Shown piece after piece: positions 15,075-31,583 of a stretch of 64,000 nt of DNA. How positions within the stretch are numbered: the first letter of the stretch is position 1; each line of letters begins with the position of its first letter. The notes under the pieces were generated by a model. The model saw nothing but the letters and a program-made list of their open reading frames with translations. It made no database searches and was not told the origin of the DNA. Source of the DNA: Eledone cirrhosa (Eukaryota; Mollusca; Cephalopoda; Octopoda; Eledonidae); assembly GCA_964016885.1 (NCBI GenBank), contig OZ024741.1, positions 31,292,716 to 31,356,715 on the forward strand, written 5' to 3'. Made by a program: the position numbers and the translations under genes.

Positions 15075-17836
15075 GTAAGACACATATATACTGTAAGACA
15101 CATATATTTACTGTAAGACACATATATACTGTAAGACACATATATACTGTAAGACACATAGATACTGTAAGACACATGGTTACTGTAAGACACATATATA
15201 TACTGTAAGACACATAGATACTGTAAGACACATATATACTGTAAGACACATATATATACTGTAAGACACATATATACTGTAAGACACATAGATACTGTAA
15301 GACACATAGATACTGTAAGACACATGTATACTGTAAGACACATATATACTGTAAGACACATATATACTGTAAGACACATAGATACTGTAAGACACATATA
15401 TATACTGTAAGACACATATATACTGTAAGACACATATATACTGTAAGACACATATATACTGTAAGACACATATATATACTGTAAGACACATATATACTGT
15501 AAGACACATATATACTGTAAGACACATATATACTGTAAGACACATATATACTGTAAGACACATATATACTGTAAGACACATAGATACTGTAAGACACATA
15601 TATACTGTAAGACACATATATACTGTAAGACACGTATATATACTGTAAGAGACATATATACTGTAAGACACATATATACTGTAAGACACATATATACTGT
15701 AAGACACATAGATACTGTAAGACACATATATACTGTAAGACACATATATACTGTAAGACACATATATACTGTAAGACACATATATACCGTAAGACACATA
15801 TATACTGTAAGACACATATATACTGTAAGACACATATATACTGTAAGACACGTATATATACTGTAAGACACATATATACTGTAAGACACATAGATACTGT
15901 AAGACACATATATATACTGTAAGACACATATATACTGTAAGACACATATTTACTGTAAGACACATATATACTGTAAGACACATATATATTGTAAGACACA
16001 TATATACAGTAAGACACATATATACTGTAAGACACATATATACTGTAAGACACATATATTTACTGTAAGACACATATATACTGTAAGACACATATATACT
16101 GTAAGACACATAGATACTGTAAGACACATAGATACTGTAAGACACATATATATACTGTAAGACACATAGATACTGTAAGACATATATACTGTAAGACACA
16201 TATATACTGTAAGACACATATATATACTGTAAGACACATATATACTGTAAGATACATCTATACTGTAAGATACATCTATACTGTAAGACACATATATACT
16301 GTAAGACACATATATACTGTAAGACACATATATACTGTAAGACACATATATATACGGTAAGACACATATATACTGTAAGACACATATATACTGTTAGACA
16401 CATATATATACTGTAAGACACATATATACTGTAAGACACATATATACTGTAAGACACATATATACTGTAAGACACATATATACTGTAAGACACATATATA
16501 CTGTAAGACACATAGATACTGTAAGACACATATATACTGTAAGACACATATATACTGGAAGACACATAGATACTGTAAGACACATATATATACTGTAAGA
16601 CACATAGATACTGTAAGACACATATATACTGTAAGACACATATATATTGTAAGACATATATATTGTAAGACACATATATACTGTAAGACACATAGATACT
16701 GTAAGACACATATATACTGTAAGACACATATATATACTGTAAGACACATATATACTGTAAGACACATATATATAGTAAGACACATATATACTGTAAGACA
16801 CATATATTTACTGTAAGACACATATATACTGTAAGACACATATATACTGTAAGACACATATATACTGTAAGACACATAGATACTGTAAGACACATATATA
16901 TACTGTAAGACACATAGATACTGTAAGACACCTATAAACTCTAAGACACATATATATACTGTAAGACACATATATACTGTAAGACACATATATACTGTAA
17001 AACACGTATATATAGTGTAAGACACATATATACTGTAAGACACATATATACTGTAAGACACGTATATATACTGTAAGACACATATATACTGTAAGACACA
17101 TATATTTACTGTAAGACACATATATACTGTAAGACACATATACTGTAAGACACATATATACTGTAAGACACATATATACTGTAAGACACATAGATACTGT
17201 AAGACACATATATATACTGTAAGACACATAGATACTGTAAGACACATATATACTGTAAGACACATATATATACTGTAAGACACATATATACTGTAAGACA
17301 CATATATACTGTAAGACACATATATACTGTAAGACACATAGATACTGTAAGACACATATATATACTGTAAGACACATAGATACTGTAAGACACATATATA
17401 CTGTAAGACACATATATATACTGTAAGACACATATATACTGTAAGACACATATATACTGTAAGACACATATATACTGTAAGACACATAGATACTGTAAGA
17501 CACATATATATACTGTAAGACACATAGATACTGTAAGACACATATATACTGTAAGACACATATATACTGTAAGACACATATATATTGTAAGACACATATA
17601 AACTGTAAGACACATAGATACTGTAAGACACATAGATACTGTAAGACACATATATATACTGTAAGACACATAGATACTGTAAGACACATATATACTGTAA
17701 GACACATATATACTGTAAGACACATATATACTGTAAGACACATATATTTACTTTAAGACACATATATACTGTAAGACACATATATACTGTAAGACACATA
17801 TATACTGTAAGACACATAGATACTGTAAGACACATA
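15075..17836 (+). repeat. HOR block A, copy 2 (+5,524 bp)
   Basis: It repeats the variant order of the block at 9,551-12,312 at a constant offset: TTTA 15,107, GGTT 15,178, ACGG 16,355, GTTAG 16,393, TTTACTTTAAG 17,747. The unchanged offset over 2.7 kb means no net gain or loss of monomers since the duplication, pointing to a recent exchange. Unlike copy 1 it runs on into the TAATACAC and CATAAATATACTG units near 17,846 and 17,910, which also follow the later copies. Confidence 0.9.
15945..16404 (+). repeat. Marker cassette 2, copy 2 (long form)
   Basis: Same order and spacing as the cassette at 10,421, including the extra 72 bp. ACGG is at 16,355 and GTTAG at 16,393. Confidence 0.88.
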
Positions 17837-18398
17837 GATACTGTAATACACATATATATACTGTAAGACACATAGATACTGTAAGACACATATATACTGT
17901 AAGACACATAAATATACTGTAAGACACATATATACTGTAAGACACATATATACTGTAAGACACATATATACTGTAAGACACATAGATACTGTAAGACACA
18001 TATATACTGTAAGACACATAGATACTGTAAGACACATAGATACTGTAAGACACATAGATACTGTAAGACACATATATATACTGTAAGACACATAGATACT
18101 GTAAGACACATATATACTGTAAGACACATATATACTGTAAGACACATATATACTGTAAGACACATATATTTACTGTAAGACACATATATACTGTAAGACA
18201 CATATATACTGTAAGACACATAGATACTGTAAGACACATAGATACTGTAAGACACATATATATACTGTAAGACACATAGCTACTGTAAGACACATATATA
18301 CTGTAAGACACATATATACTGTAAGACACATATATAATGTAAGACACATATATACTGTAAGACACATATATACTGTAAGACACATAGATACTGTAAGA

Positions 18399-18888
18399 CA
18401 CATCTATACTGTAAGACACATATATGCTGTAAGACATATATATACTGTAAGACACATAGATACTGTAAGACACATATATACTGTAAGACACATAGATACT
18501 GTAAGACACATAGATACTGTAAGACACATATATACTGTAAGACACATATATACTGTAAGACACATATATACTGTAAGACACATATATACCGTAAGACACA
18601 TATATACTGTAAGACACATATATACTGTAAGACACATATATACTGTAAGACACATATATACTGTAAGACACATTTATACTGTAAGACACATATATACTGT
18701 AAGACACATATATACTGTAAGACATATATATACTGGAAGACACATATATATACTGTAAGACACATATATACTGTAAGACACATCTATACTGTAAGACACA
18801 TAGATACTGTAAGCCACATATATACTGTAAGACACATATATATACTGTAAGACACATATATACTGTAAGATACATCTATACTGTAAGA
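18399..18888 (+). repeat. Marker cassette 1, copy 2
   Basis: GCTG at 18,426, 6,038 bp after copy 1. The following 200 bp also match copy 1 up to about 19,088, including CTGTTAG at 19,011, except for one TAAGGCAC unit here. Confidence 0.9.
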
Positions 18889-21664
18889 CACATAGATACT
18901 GTAAGACACATATATACTGTAAGACACATATATACTGTAAGACACATATATACTGTAAGACACATATATATACTGTAAGGCACATATATACTGTAAGACA
19001 CATATATACTGTTAGACACATATATATACTGTAAGACACATATATACTGTAAGACACATATATACTGTAAGACACATATATACTGTAAGACACGTATATA
19101 TACTGTAAGACAAATATATACTGTAAGACACATATATTTACTGTAAGACACATATATACTGTAAGACACATATATACTGTAAGACACATATATACTGTAA
19201 GACACATATATACTGTAAGACACATAGATACTGTAAGACACATATATATACTGTAAGACACATAGATACTGTAAGACACATATATACTGTAAGACACATA
19301 TATATACTGTAAGACACATATATACTGTAAGACACATATATACTGTAAGACACATATATACTGTAAGACACATAGATACTGTAAGACACATATATATACT
19401 GTAAGACACATAGATACTGTAAGACACATATATACTGTAAGACACATATATACTGTAAGACACATATATATTGTAAGACACATATATACTGTAAGACACA
19501 TAGATACTGTAAGACACATAGATACTGTAAGACACATATATATACTGTAAGACACATAGATACTGTAAGACACATATATACTGTAACACACATATATACT
19601 GTAAGACACATATATACTGTAAGACACATAGATACTGTAAGACACATATATACTGTAAGACACATATATACTGTAAGACACATATATATAGTAAGACACA
19701 TATATACTGTAAGACACATATATTTACTGTAAGACACATATATACTGTAAGACACATATATACTGTAAGACACATATATACTGTAAGACACATAGATACT
19801 GTAAGGCACATATATATACTTTAAGACACATAGATACTGTAAGACACCTATATACTCTAAGACACATATATATACTGTAAGACACATATATACTGTAAGA
19901 CACATATATACTGTAAGACACGTATATATACTGTAAGACACATATATACTGTAAGACACATATATACTGTAAGACACGTATATATACTGTAAGACAAATA
20001 TATACTGTAAGACACATATATTTACTGTAAGACACATATATACTGTAAGACACATATATACTGTAAGACACATATATACTGTAAGACACATATATACTGT
20101 AAGACACATAGATACTGTAAGACACATATATATACTGTAAGACACAGATACTGTAAGACACATATATACTGTAAGACACATATATATACTGTAAGACACA
20201 TATATACTGTAAGACACATATATACTGTAAGACACATATATACTGTAAGACACATAGATACTGTAAGACACATATATATACTGTAAGACACATAGATACT
20301 GTAAGACACATATATACTGTAAGACACATATATACTGTAAGACACATATATATTGTAAGACACATATATACTGTAAGACACATAGATACTGTAAGACACA
20401 TAGATACTGTAAGACACATATATATACTGTAAGACACATAGATACTGTAAGACACATATATACTGTAAGACACATATATACTGTAAGACACATATATACT
20501 GTAAGACACATATATTTACTGTAAGACACATATATACTGTAAGACACATATATACTGTAAGACACATATATACTGTAAGACACATAGATACTGTAAGACA
20601 CATAGATACTGTAAGACACATATATATACTGTAAGACACATAGATACTGTAAGACACATATATACTGTAAGACACATATATACTGTAAGACACATATATA
20701 CTGTAAGACACGTAGATACTGTAAGACACATAGATACTGTAAGACACATATATATACTGTAAGACACATAGATACTGTAAGACACATATATACTGTAAGA
20801 CACATATATACTGTAAGACACATATATTTACTGTAAGACAGATATATACTGTAAGACACATATATACTGTAAGACACATAGATACTGTAAGACACATGGT
20901 TACTGTACGACACATATATATACTGTAAGACACATAGATACTGTAAGACACATATATACTGTAAGACACATATATATACTGTAAGACACATATATACTGT
21001 AAGACACATAGATACTGTAAGACACATAGATACTGTAAGACACATGTATACTGTAAGACACATATATACTGTAAGACACATATATACTGTAAGACACATA
21101 GATACTGTAAGACACATATATATACTGTAAGACACATATATACTGTAAGACACATATATACTGTAAGACACATATATACTGTAAGACACATATATATACT
21201 GTAAGACACATATATACTGTAAGACACATATATACTGTAAGACACATATATACTGTAAGACACATATATACTGTAAGACACATATATACTGTAAGACACA
21301 TAGATACTGTAAGACACATATATACTGTAAGACACATATATACTGTAAGACACGTATATATACTGTAAGAGACATATATACTGTAAGACACATATATACT
21401 GTAAGACACATATATACTGTAAGACACATAGATACTGTAAGACACATATATACTGTAAGACACATATATACTGTAAGACACATATATACTGTAAGACACA
21501 TATATACCGTAAGACACATATATACTGTAAGACACATATATACTGTAAGACACATATATACTGTAAGACACGTATATATACTGTAAGACACATATATACT
21601 GTAAGACACATAGATACTGTAAGACACATATATATACTGTAAGACACATATATACTGTAAGACA

Positions 21665-22052
21665 CATATTTACTGTAAGACACATATATACTGTAAGACA
21701 CATATATATTGTAAGACACATATATACAGTAAGACACATATATACTGTAAGACACATATATACTGTAAGACACATATATTTACTGTAAGACACATATATA
21801 CTGTAAGACACATATATACTGTAAGACACATAGATACTGTAAGACACATATATACTGTAAGACACATATATATACTGTAAGACACATATATACTGTAAGA
21901 TACATCTATACTGTAAGATACATCTATACTGTAAGACACATATATACTGTAAGACACATATATACTGTAAGACACATATATACTGTAAGACACATATATA
22001 TACGGTAAGACACATATATACTGTAAGACACATATATACTGTTAGACACATA
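21665..22052 (+). repeat. Marker cassette 2, copy 3 (72 bp shorter)
   Basis: ACGG is at 22,003 and GTTAG at 22,041. Relative to the long form, exactly four 18-bp monomers are missing before the GATACATC pair, so the register is kept. Confidence 0.87.
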
Positions 22053-22570
22053 TATATACTGTAAGACACATATATACTGTAAGACACATATATACTGTAA
22101 GACACATATATACTGTAAGACACATATATACTGTAAGACACATATATACTGTAAGACACATAGATACTGTAAGACACATATATACTGTAAGACACATATA
22201 TACTGGAAGACACATAGATACTGTAAGACACATATATATACTGTAAGACACATAGATACTGTAAGACACATATATACTGTAAGACACATATATATTGTAA
22301 GACATATATATTGTAAGACACATATATACTGTAAGACACATAGATACTGTAAGACACATATATACTGTAAGACACATATATACTGTAAGACACATATATA
22401 CTGTAAGACACATATATATTGTAAGACACATATAAACTGTAAGACACATAGATACTGTAAGACACATAGATACTGTAAGACACATATATATACTGTAAGA
22501 CACATAGATACTGTAAGACACATATATACTGTAAGACACATATATACTGTAAGACACATATATACTGTAA

Positions 22571-23262
22571 GACACATATATTTACTTTAAGACACATATA
22601 TACTGTAAGACACATATATACTGTAAGACACATATATACTGTAAGACACATAGATACTGTAAGACACATAGATACTGTAATACACATATATATACTGTAA
22701 GACACATAGATACTGTAAGACACATATATACTGTAAGACACATAAATATACTGTAAGACACATATATACTGTAAGACACATATATACTGTAAGACACATA
22801 TATACTGTAAGACACATAGATACTGTAAGACACATATATATACTGTAAGACACATAGATACTGTAAGACACATAGATACTGTAAGACACATAGATACTGT
22901 AAGACACATATATATACTGTAAGACACATAGATACTGTTAAGACACATATATACTGTAAGACACATATATACTGTAAGACACATATATACTGTAAGACAC
23001 ATATATTTACTGTAAGACACATATATACTGTAAGACACATATATACTGTAAGACACATAGATACTGTAAGACACATAGATACTGTAAGACACATATATAC
23101 TGTAAGACACATAGATACTGTAAGACACATAGATACTGTAAGACACATAGATACTGTAAGACACATATATATACTGTAAGACACATAGATACTGTAAGAC
23201 ACATATATACTGTAAGACACATATATACTGTAAGACACATATATACTGTAAGACACATATAT
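22571..23262 (+). repeat. GAT-rich connector with a local duplication
   Basis: It links the two ~5-kb HOR copies and holds TAATACAC near 22,680, CATAAATATACTG near 22,743 and several GAT triplets. One of the very few off-register bases of the clean region, CTGTTAAG near 22,938, falls here. The GAT-rich pattern of 22,860-22,920 is repeated near 23,100-23,180, so this connector is longer than in the 17.7 and 27.6 kb copies. Confidence 0.75.
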
Positions 23263-23491
23263 TTACTGTAAGACACATATATACTGTAAGACACATATAT
23301 ACTGTAAGACACATAGATACTGTAAGACACATAGATACTGTAAGACACATATATATACTGTAAGACACATAGCTACTGTAAGACACATATATACTGTAAG
23401 ACACATATATACTGTAAGACACATATATAATGTAAGACACATATATACTGTAAGACACATATATACTGTAAGACACATAGATACTGTAAGA

Positions 23492-23981
23492 CACATCTAT
23501 ACTGTAAGACACATATATGCTGTAAGACATATATATACTGTAAGACACATAGATACTGTAAGACACATATATACTGTAAGACACATAGATACTGTAAGAC
23601 ACATAGATACTGTAAGACACATATATACTGTAAGACACATATATACTGTAAGACACATATATACTGTAAGACACATATATACCGTAAGACACATATATAC
23701 TGTAAGACACATATATACTGTAAGACACATATATACTGTAAGACACATATATACTGTAAGACACATTTATACTGTAAGACACATATATACTGTAAGACAC
23801 ATATATACTGTAAGACATATATATACTGGAAGACACATATATATACTGTAAGACACATATATACTGTAAGACACATCTATACTGTAAGACACATAGATAC
23901 TGTAAGCCACATATATACTGTAAGACACATATATATACTGTAAGACACATATATACTGTAAGATACATCTATACTGTAAGA
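23492..23981 (+). repeat. Marker cassette 1, copy 3
   Basis: GCTG at 23,519, 5,093 bp after copy 2. A TAGCTACTG unit lies 147 bp upstream (23,372), as in copy 2 (18,279). Confidence 0.9.
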
Positions 23982-26647
23982 CACATAGATACTGTAAGAC
24001 ACATATATACTGTAAGACACATATATACTGTAAGACACATATATACTGTAAGACACATATATATACTGTAAGGCACATATATACTGTAAGACACATATAT
24101 ACTGTTAGACACATATATATACTGTAAGACACATATATACTGTAAGACACATATATACTGTAAGACACATATATACTGTAAGACACGTATATATACTGTA
24201 AGACAAATATATACTGTAAGACACATATATTTACTGTAAGACACATATATACTGTAAGACACATATATACTGTAAGACACATATATACTGTAAGACACAT
24301 ATATACTGTAAGACACATAGATACTGTAAGACACATATATATACTGTAAGACACATAGATACTGTAAGACACATATATACTGTAAGACACATATATATAC
24401 TGTAAGACACATATATACTGTAAGACACATATATACTGTAAGACACATATATACTGTAAGACACATAGATACTGTAAGACACATATATATACTGTAAGAC
24501 ACATAGATACTGTAAGACACATATATACTGTAAGACACATATATACTGTAAGACACATATATATTGTAAGACACATATATACTGTAAGACACATAGATAC
24601 TGTAAGACACATAGATACTGTAAGACACATATATATACTGTAAGACACATAGATACTGTAAGACACATATATACTGTAACACACATATATACTGTAAGAC
24701 ACATATATACTGTAAGACACATAGATACTGTAAGACACATATATACTGTAAGACACATATATACTGTAAGACACATATATATAGTAAGACACATATATAC
24801 TGTAAGACACATATATTTACTGTAAGACACCTATATACTCTAAGACACATATATATACTGTAAGACACATATATACTGTAAGACACATATATACTGTAAG
24901 ACACGTATATATACTGTAAGACACATATATACTGTAAGACACATATATACTGTAAGACACGTATATATACTGTAAGACAAATATATACTGTAAGACACAT
25001 ATATTTACTGTAAGACACATATATACTGTAAGACACATATATACTGTAAGACACATATATACTGTAAGACACATATATACTGTAAGACACATAGATACTG
25101 TAAGACACATATATACTGTAAGACACAGATACTGTAAGACACATATATACTGTAAGACACATATATATACTGTAAGACACATATATACTGTAAGACACAT
25201 ATATACTGTAAGACACATATATACTGTAAGACACATAGATACTGTAAGACACATATATATACTGTAAGACACATAGATACTGTAAGACACATATATATAC
25301 TGTAAGACACATATATACTGTAAGACACATATATACTGTAAGACACATATATACTGTAAGACACATAGATACTGTAAGACACATAGATACTGTAAGACAC
25401 ATATATATACTGTAAGACACATAGATACTGTAAGACACATATATACTGTAAGACACATATATACTGTAAGACACATATATACTGTAAGACACATATATTT
25501 ACTGTAAGACACATATATACTGTAAGACACATATATACTGTAAGACACATATATACTGTAAGACACATAGATACTGTAAGACACATAGATACTGTAAGAC
25601 ACATATATATACTGTAAGACACATAGATACTGTAAGACACATATATACTGTAAGACACATATATACTGTAAGACACATATATACTGTAAGACACGTAGAT
25701 ACTGTAAGACACATAGATACTGTAAGACACATATATATACTGTAAGACACATAGATACTGTAAGACACATATATACTGTAAGACACATATATAATGTAAG
25801 ACACATATATTTACTGTAAGACAGATATATACTGTAAGACACATATATACTGTAAGACACATAGATACTGTAAGACACATGGTTACTGTAAGACACATAT
25901 ATATACTGTAAGACACATAGATACTGTAAGACACATATATACTGTAAGACACATATATATACTGTAAGACACATATATACTGTAAGACACATAGATACTG
26001 TAAGACACATAGATACTGTAAGACACATGTATACTGTAAGACACATATATACTGTAAGACACATATATACTGTAAGACACATAGATACTGTAAGACACAT
26101 ATATATACTGTAAGACACATATATACTGTAAGACACATATATACTGTAAGACACATATATACTGTAAGACACATATATATACTGTAAGACACATATATAC
26201 TGTAAGACACATATATACTGTAAGACACATATATACTGTAAGACACATATATACTGTAAGACACATATATACTGTAAGACACATAGATACTGTAAGACAC
26301 ATATATACTGTAAGACACATATATACTGTAAGACACGTATATATACTGTAAGAGACATATATACTGTAAGACACATATATACTGTAAGACACATATATAC
26401 TGTAAGACACATAGATACTGTAAGACACATATATACTGTAAGACACATATATACTGTAAGACACATATATACTGTAAGACACATATATACCGTAAGACAC
26501 ATATATACTGTAAGACACATATATACTGTAAGACACATATATACTGTAAGACACGTATATATACTGTAAGACACATATATACTGTAAGACACATAGATAC
26601 TGTAAGACACATATATATACTGTAAGACACATATATACTGTAAGACA

Positions 26648-27035
26648 CATATTTACTGTAAGACACATATATACTGTAAGACACATATATATTGTAAGAC
26701 ACATATATACAGTAAGACACATATATACTGTAAGACACATATATACTGTAAGACACATATATTTACTGTAAGACACATATATACTGTAAGACACATATAT
26801 ACTGTAAGACACATAGATACTGTAAGACACATATATACTGTAAGACACATATATATACTGTAAGACACATATATACTGTAAGATACATCTATACTGTAAG
26901 ATACATCTATACTGTAAGACACATATATACTGTAAGACACATATATACTGTAAGACACATATATACTGTAAGACACATATATATACGGTAAGACACATAT
27001 ATACTGTAAGACACATATATACTGTTAGACACATA
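26648..27035 (+). repeat. Marker cassette 2, copy 4
   Basis: Short form, 4,983 bp after copy 3 with ACGG at 26,986. It lies in the first half of the 2,876-bp tandem duplication. Confidence 0.87.
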
Positions 27036-28217
27036 TATATACTGTAAGACACATATATACTGTAAGACACATATATACTGTAAGACACATATATACTGTA
27101 AGACACATATATACTGTAAGACACATATATACTGTAAGACACATAGATACTGTAAGACACATATATACTGTAAGACACATATATACTGGAAGACACATAG
27201 ATACTGTAAGACACATATATATACTGTAAGACACATAGATACTGTAAGACACATATATACTGTAAGACACATATATATTGTAAGACATATATATTGTAAG
27301 ACACATATATACTGTAAGACACATAGATACTGTAAGACACATATATACTGTAAGACACATATATACTGTAAGACACATATATACTGTAAGACACATATAT
27401 ATTGTAAGACACATATAAACTGTAAGACACATAGATACTGTAAGACACATAGATACTGTAAGACACATATATATACTGTAAGACACATAGATACTGTAAG
27501 ACACATATATACTGTAAGACACATATATACTGTAAGACACATATATACTGTAAGACACATATATTTACTTTAAGACACATATATACTGTAAGACACATAT
27601 ATACTGTAAGACACATATATACTGTAAGACACATAGATACTGTAAGACACATAGATACTGTAATACACATATATATACTGTAAGACACATAGATACTGTA
27701 AGACACATATATACTGTAAGACACATAAATATACTGTAAGACACATATATACTGTAAGACACATATATACTGTAAGACACATATATACTGTAAGACACAT
27801 AGATACTGTAAGACACATATATATACTGTAAGACACATAGATACTGTAAGACACATAGATACTGTAAGACACATAGATACTGTAAGACACATATATATAC
27901 TGTAAGACACATAGATACTGTAAGACACATATATACTGTAAGACACATATATACTGTAAGACACATATATACTGTAAGACACATATATTTACTGTAAGAC
28001 ACATATATACTGTAAGACACATATATACTGTAAGACACATAGATACTGTAAGACACATAGATACTGTAAGACACATATATATACTGTAAGACACATAGAT
28101 ACTGTAAGACACATATATACTGTAAGACACATATATACTGTAAGACACATATATAATGTAAGACACATATATACTGTAAGACACATATATACTGTAAGAC
28201 ACATAGATACTGTAAGA

Positions 28218-28707
28218 CACATCTATACTGTAAGACACATATATGCTGTAAGACATATATATACTGTAAGACACATAGATACTGTAAGACACATATATAC
28301 TGTAAGACACATAGATACTGTAAGACACATAGATACTGTAAGACACATATATACTGTAAGACACATATATACTGTAAGACACATATATACTGTAAGACAC
28401 ATATATACCGTAAGACACATATATACTGTAAGACACATATATACTGTAAGACACATATATACTGTAAGACACATATATACTGTAAGACACATTTATACTG
28501 TAAGACACATATATACTGTAAGACACATATATACTGTAAGACATATATATACTGGAAGACACATATATATACTGTAAGACACATATATACTGTAAGACAC
28601 ATCTATACTGTAAGACACATAGATACTGTAAGCCACATATATACTGTAAGACACATATATATACTGTAAGACACATATATACTGTAAGATACATCTATAC
28701 TGTAAGA
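28218..28707 (+). repeat. Marker cassette 1, copy 4
   Basis: GCTG at 28,245. The upstream TAGCTACTG of copies 2 and 3 is a plain GAT unit here, a diagnostic difference shared with copy 5. Confidence 0.9.
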
Positions 28708-29523
28708 CACATAGATACTGTAAGACACATATATACTGTAAGACACATATATACTGTAAGACACATATATACTGTAAGACACATATATATACTGTAAGGC
28801 ACATATATACTGTAAGACACATATATACTGTTAGACACATATATATACTGTAAGACACATATATACTGTAAGACACATATATACTGTAAGACACATATAT
28901 ACTGTAAGACACGTATATATACTGTAAGACAAATATATACTGTAAGACACATATATTTACTGTAAGACACATATATACTGTAAGACACATATATACTGTA
29001 AGACACATATATACTGTAAGACACATATATACTGTAAGACACATAGATACTGTAAGACACATATATATACTGTAAGACACGTAGATACTGTAAGACACAT
29101 ATATACTGTAAGACACATATATATACTGTAAGACACATATATACTGTAAGACACATATATACTGTAAGACACATAGATACTGTAAGGCACATATATATAC
29201 TTTAAGACACATAGATACTGTAAGACACCTATATACTCTAAGACACATATATATACTGTAAGACACATATATACTGTAAGACACATATATACTGTAAGAC
29301 ACGTATATATACTGTAAGACACATATATACTGTAAGACACATATATACTGTAAGACACATATATACCGTAAGACACATATATACTGTAAGACACATATAT
29401 ACTGTAAGACACATATATACTGTAAGACACGTATATATACTGTAAGACACATATATACTGTAAGACACATAGATACTGTAAGACACATATATATACTGTA
29501 AGACACATATATACTGTAAGACA

Positions 29524-29911
29524 CATATTTACTGTAAGACACATATATACTGTAAGACACATATATATTGTAAGACACATATATACAGTAAGACACATAT
29601 ATACTGTAAGACACATATATACTGTAAGACACATATATTTACTGTAAGACACATATATACTGTAAGACACATATATACTGTAAGACACATAGATACTGTA
29701 AGACACATATATACTGTAAGACACATATATATACTGTAAGACACATATATACTGTAAGATACATCTATACTGTAAGATACATCTATACTGTAAGACACAT
29801 ATATACTGTAAGACACATATATACTGTAAGACACATATATACTGTAAGACACATATATATACGGTAAGACACATATATACTGTAAGACACATATATACTG
29901 TTAGACACATA
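29524..29911 (+). repeat. Marker cassette 2, copy 5
   Basis: Short form with ACGG at 29,862, exactly 2,876 bp after copy 4. It lies in the second half of the tandem duplication. Confidence 0.87.
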
Positions 29912-31093
29912 TATATACTGTAAGACACATATATACTGTAAGACACATATATACTGTAAGACACATATATACTGTAAGACACATATATACTGTAAGACAC
30001 ATATATACTGTAAGACACATAGATACTGTAAGACACATATATACTGTAAGACACATATATACTGGAAGACACATAGATACTGTAAGACACATATATATAC
30101 TGTAAGACACATAGATACTGTAAGACACATATATACTGTAAGACACATATATATTGTAAGACATATATATTGTAAGACACATATATACTGTAAGACACAT
30201 AGATACTGTAAGACACATATATACTGTAAGACACATATATACTGTAAGACACATATATACTGTAAGACACATATATATTGTAAGACACATATAAACTGTA
30301 AGACACATAGATACTGTAAGACACATAGATACTGTAAGACACATATATATACTGTAAGACACATAGATACTGTAAGACACATATATACTGTAAGACACAT
30401 ATATACTGTAAGACACATATATACTGTAAGACACATATATTTACTTTAAGACACATATATACTGTAAGACACATATATACTGTAAGACACATATATACTG
30501 TAAGACACATAGATACTGTAAGACACATAGATACTGTAATACACATATATATACTGTAAGACACATAGATACTGTAAGACACATATATACTGTAAGACAC
30601 ATAAATATACTGTAAGACACATATATACTGTAAGACACATATATACTGTAAGACACATATATACTGTAAGACACATAGATACTGTAAGACACATATATAT
30701 ACTGTAAGACACATAGATACTGTAAGACACATAGATACTGTAAGACACATAGATACTGTAAGACACATATATATACTGTAAGACACATAGATACTGTAAG
30801 ACACATATATACTGTAAGACACATATATACTGTAAGACACATATATACTGTAAGACACATATATTTACTGTAAGACACATATATACTGTAAGACACATAT
30901 ATACTGTAAGACACATAGATACTGTAAGACACATAGATACTGTAAGACACATATATATACTGTAAGACACATAGATACTGTAAGACACATATATACTGTA
31001 AGACACATATATACTGTAAGACACATATATAATGTAAGACACATATATACTGTAAGACACATATATACTGTAAGACACATAGATACTGTAAGA

Positions 31094-31583
31094 CACATCT
31101 ATACTGTAAGACACATATATGCTGTAAGACATATATATACTGTAAGACACATAGATACTGTAAGACACATATATACTGTAAGACACATAGATACTGTAAG
31201 ACACATAGATACTGTAAGACACATATATACTGTAAGACACATATATACTGTAAGACACATATATACTGTAAGACACATATATACCGTAAGACACATATAT
31301 ACTGTAAGACACATATATACTGTAAGACACATATATACTGTAAGACACATATATACTGTAAGACACATTTATACTGTAAGACACATATATACTGTAAGAC
31401 ACATATATACTGTAAGACATATATATACTGGAAGACACATATATATACTGTAAGACACATATATACTGTAAGACACATCTATACTGTAAGACACATAGAT
31501 ACTGTAAGCCACATATATACTGTAAGACACATATATATACTGTAAGACACATATATACTGTAAGATACATCTATACTGTAAGA
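31094..31583 (+). repeat. Marker cassette 1, copy 5
   Basis: GCTG at 31,121, exactly 2,876 bp after copy 4 and in the second half of the tandem duplication. Confidence 0.9.

Larger units (their letters stand above)
18170..22577 (+). repeat. HOR of about 5 kb, copy 1
   Basis: It starts at a TTTA unit and carries TAGCTACTG 18,279, GCTG 18,426, CTGTTAG 19,011, GGTT 20,898, ACGG 22,003 and TTTACTTTAAG 22,581. The segment 18,170-19,717 recurs at +5,093 and 20,022-22,577 at +4,983. The 110-bp difference equals five 18-bp units plus one 20-bp unit, lost from the second copy between the two segments. Confidence 0.85.
23263..27560 (+). repeat. HOR of about 5 kb, copy 2
   Basis: Counterpart of the preceding block with TAGCTACTG 23,372, GCTG 23,519, GGTT 25,881, ACGG 26,986 and TTTACTTTAAG 27,564. 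Small differences accumulate around 25,110-25,350, where 18- and 20-bp units are exchanged with no net change in length. A private TATAATG unit lies near 25,792. Its right part is also the left part of the 2,876-bp tandem duplication. Confidence 0.85.
26435..29310 (+). repeat. 2,876-bp tandem duplication, left copy
   Basis: Markers: TACCG 26,490, ACGG 26,986, TTTACTTTAAG 27,564, GCTG 28,245, CACGTAGATACTG near 29,087, TAAGGCAC near 29,185, CCTATATACTCTAAG near 29,228 and CACGTATATATAC near 29,299. Each has a partner exactly 2,876 bp downstream and I found no internal length difference. The predicted translations of both copies also looked identical in the parts compared. Confidence 0.92.
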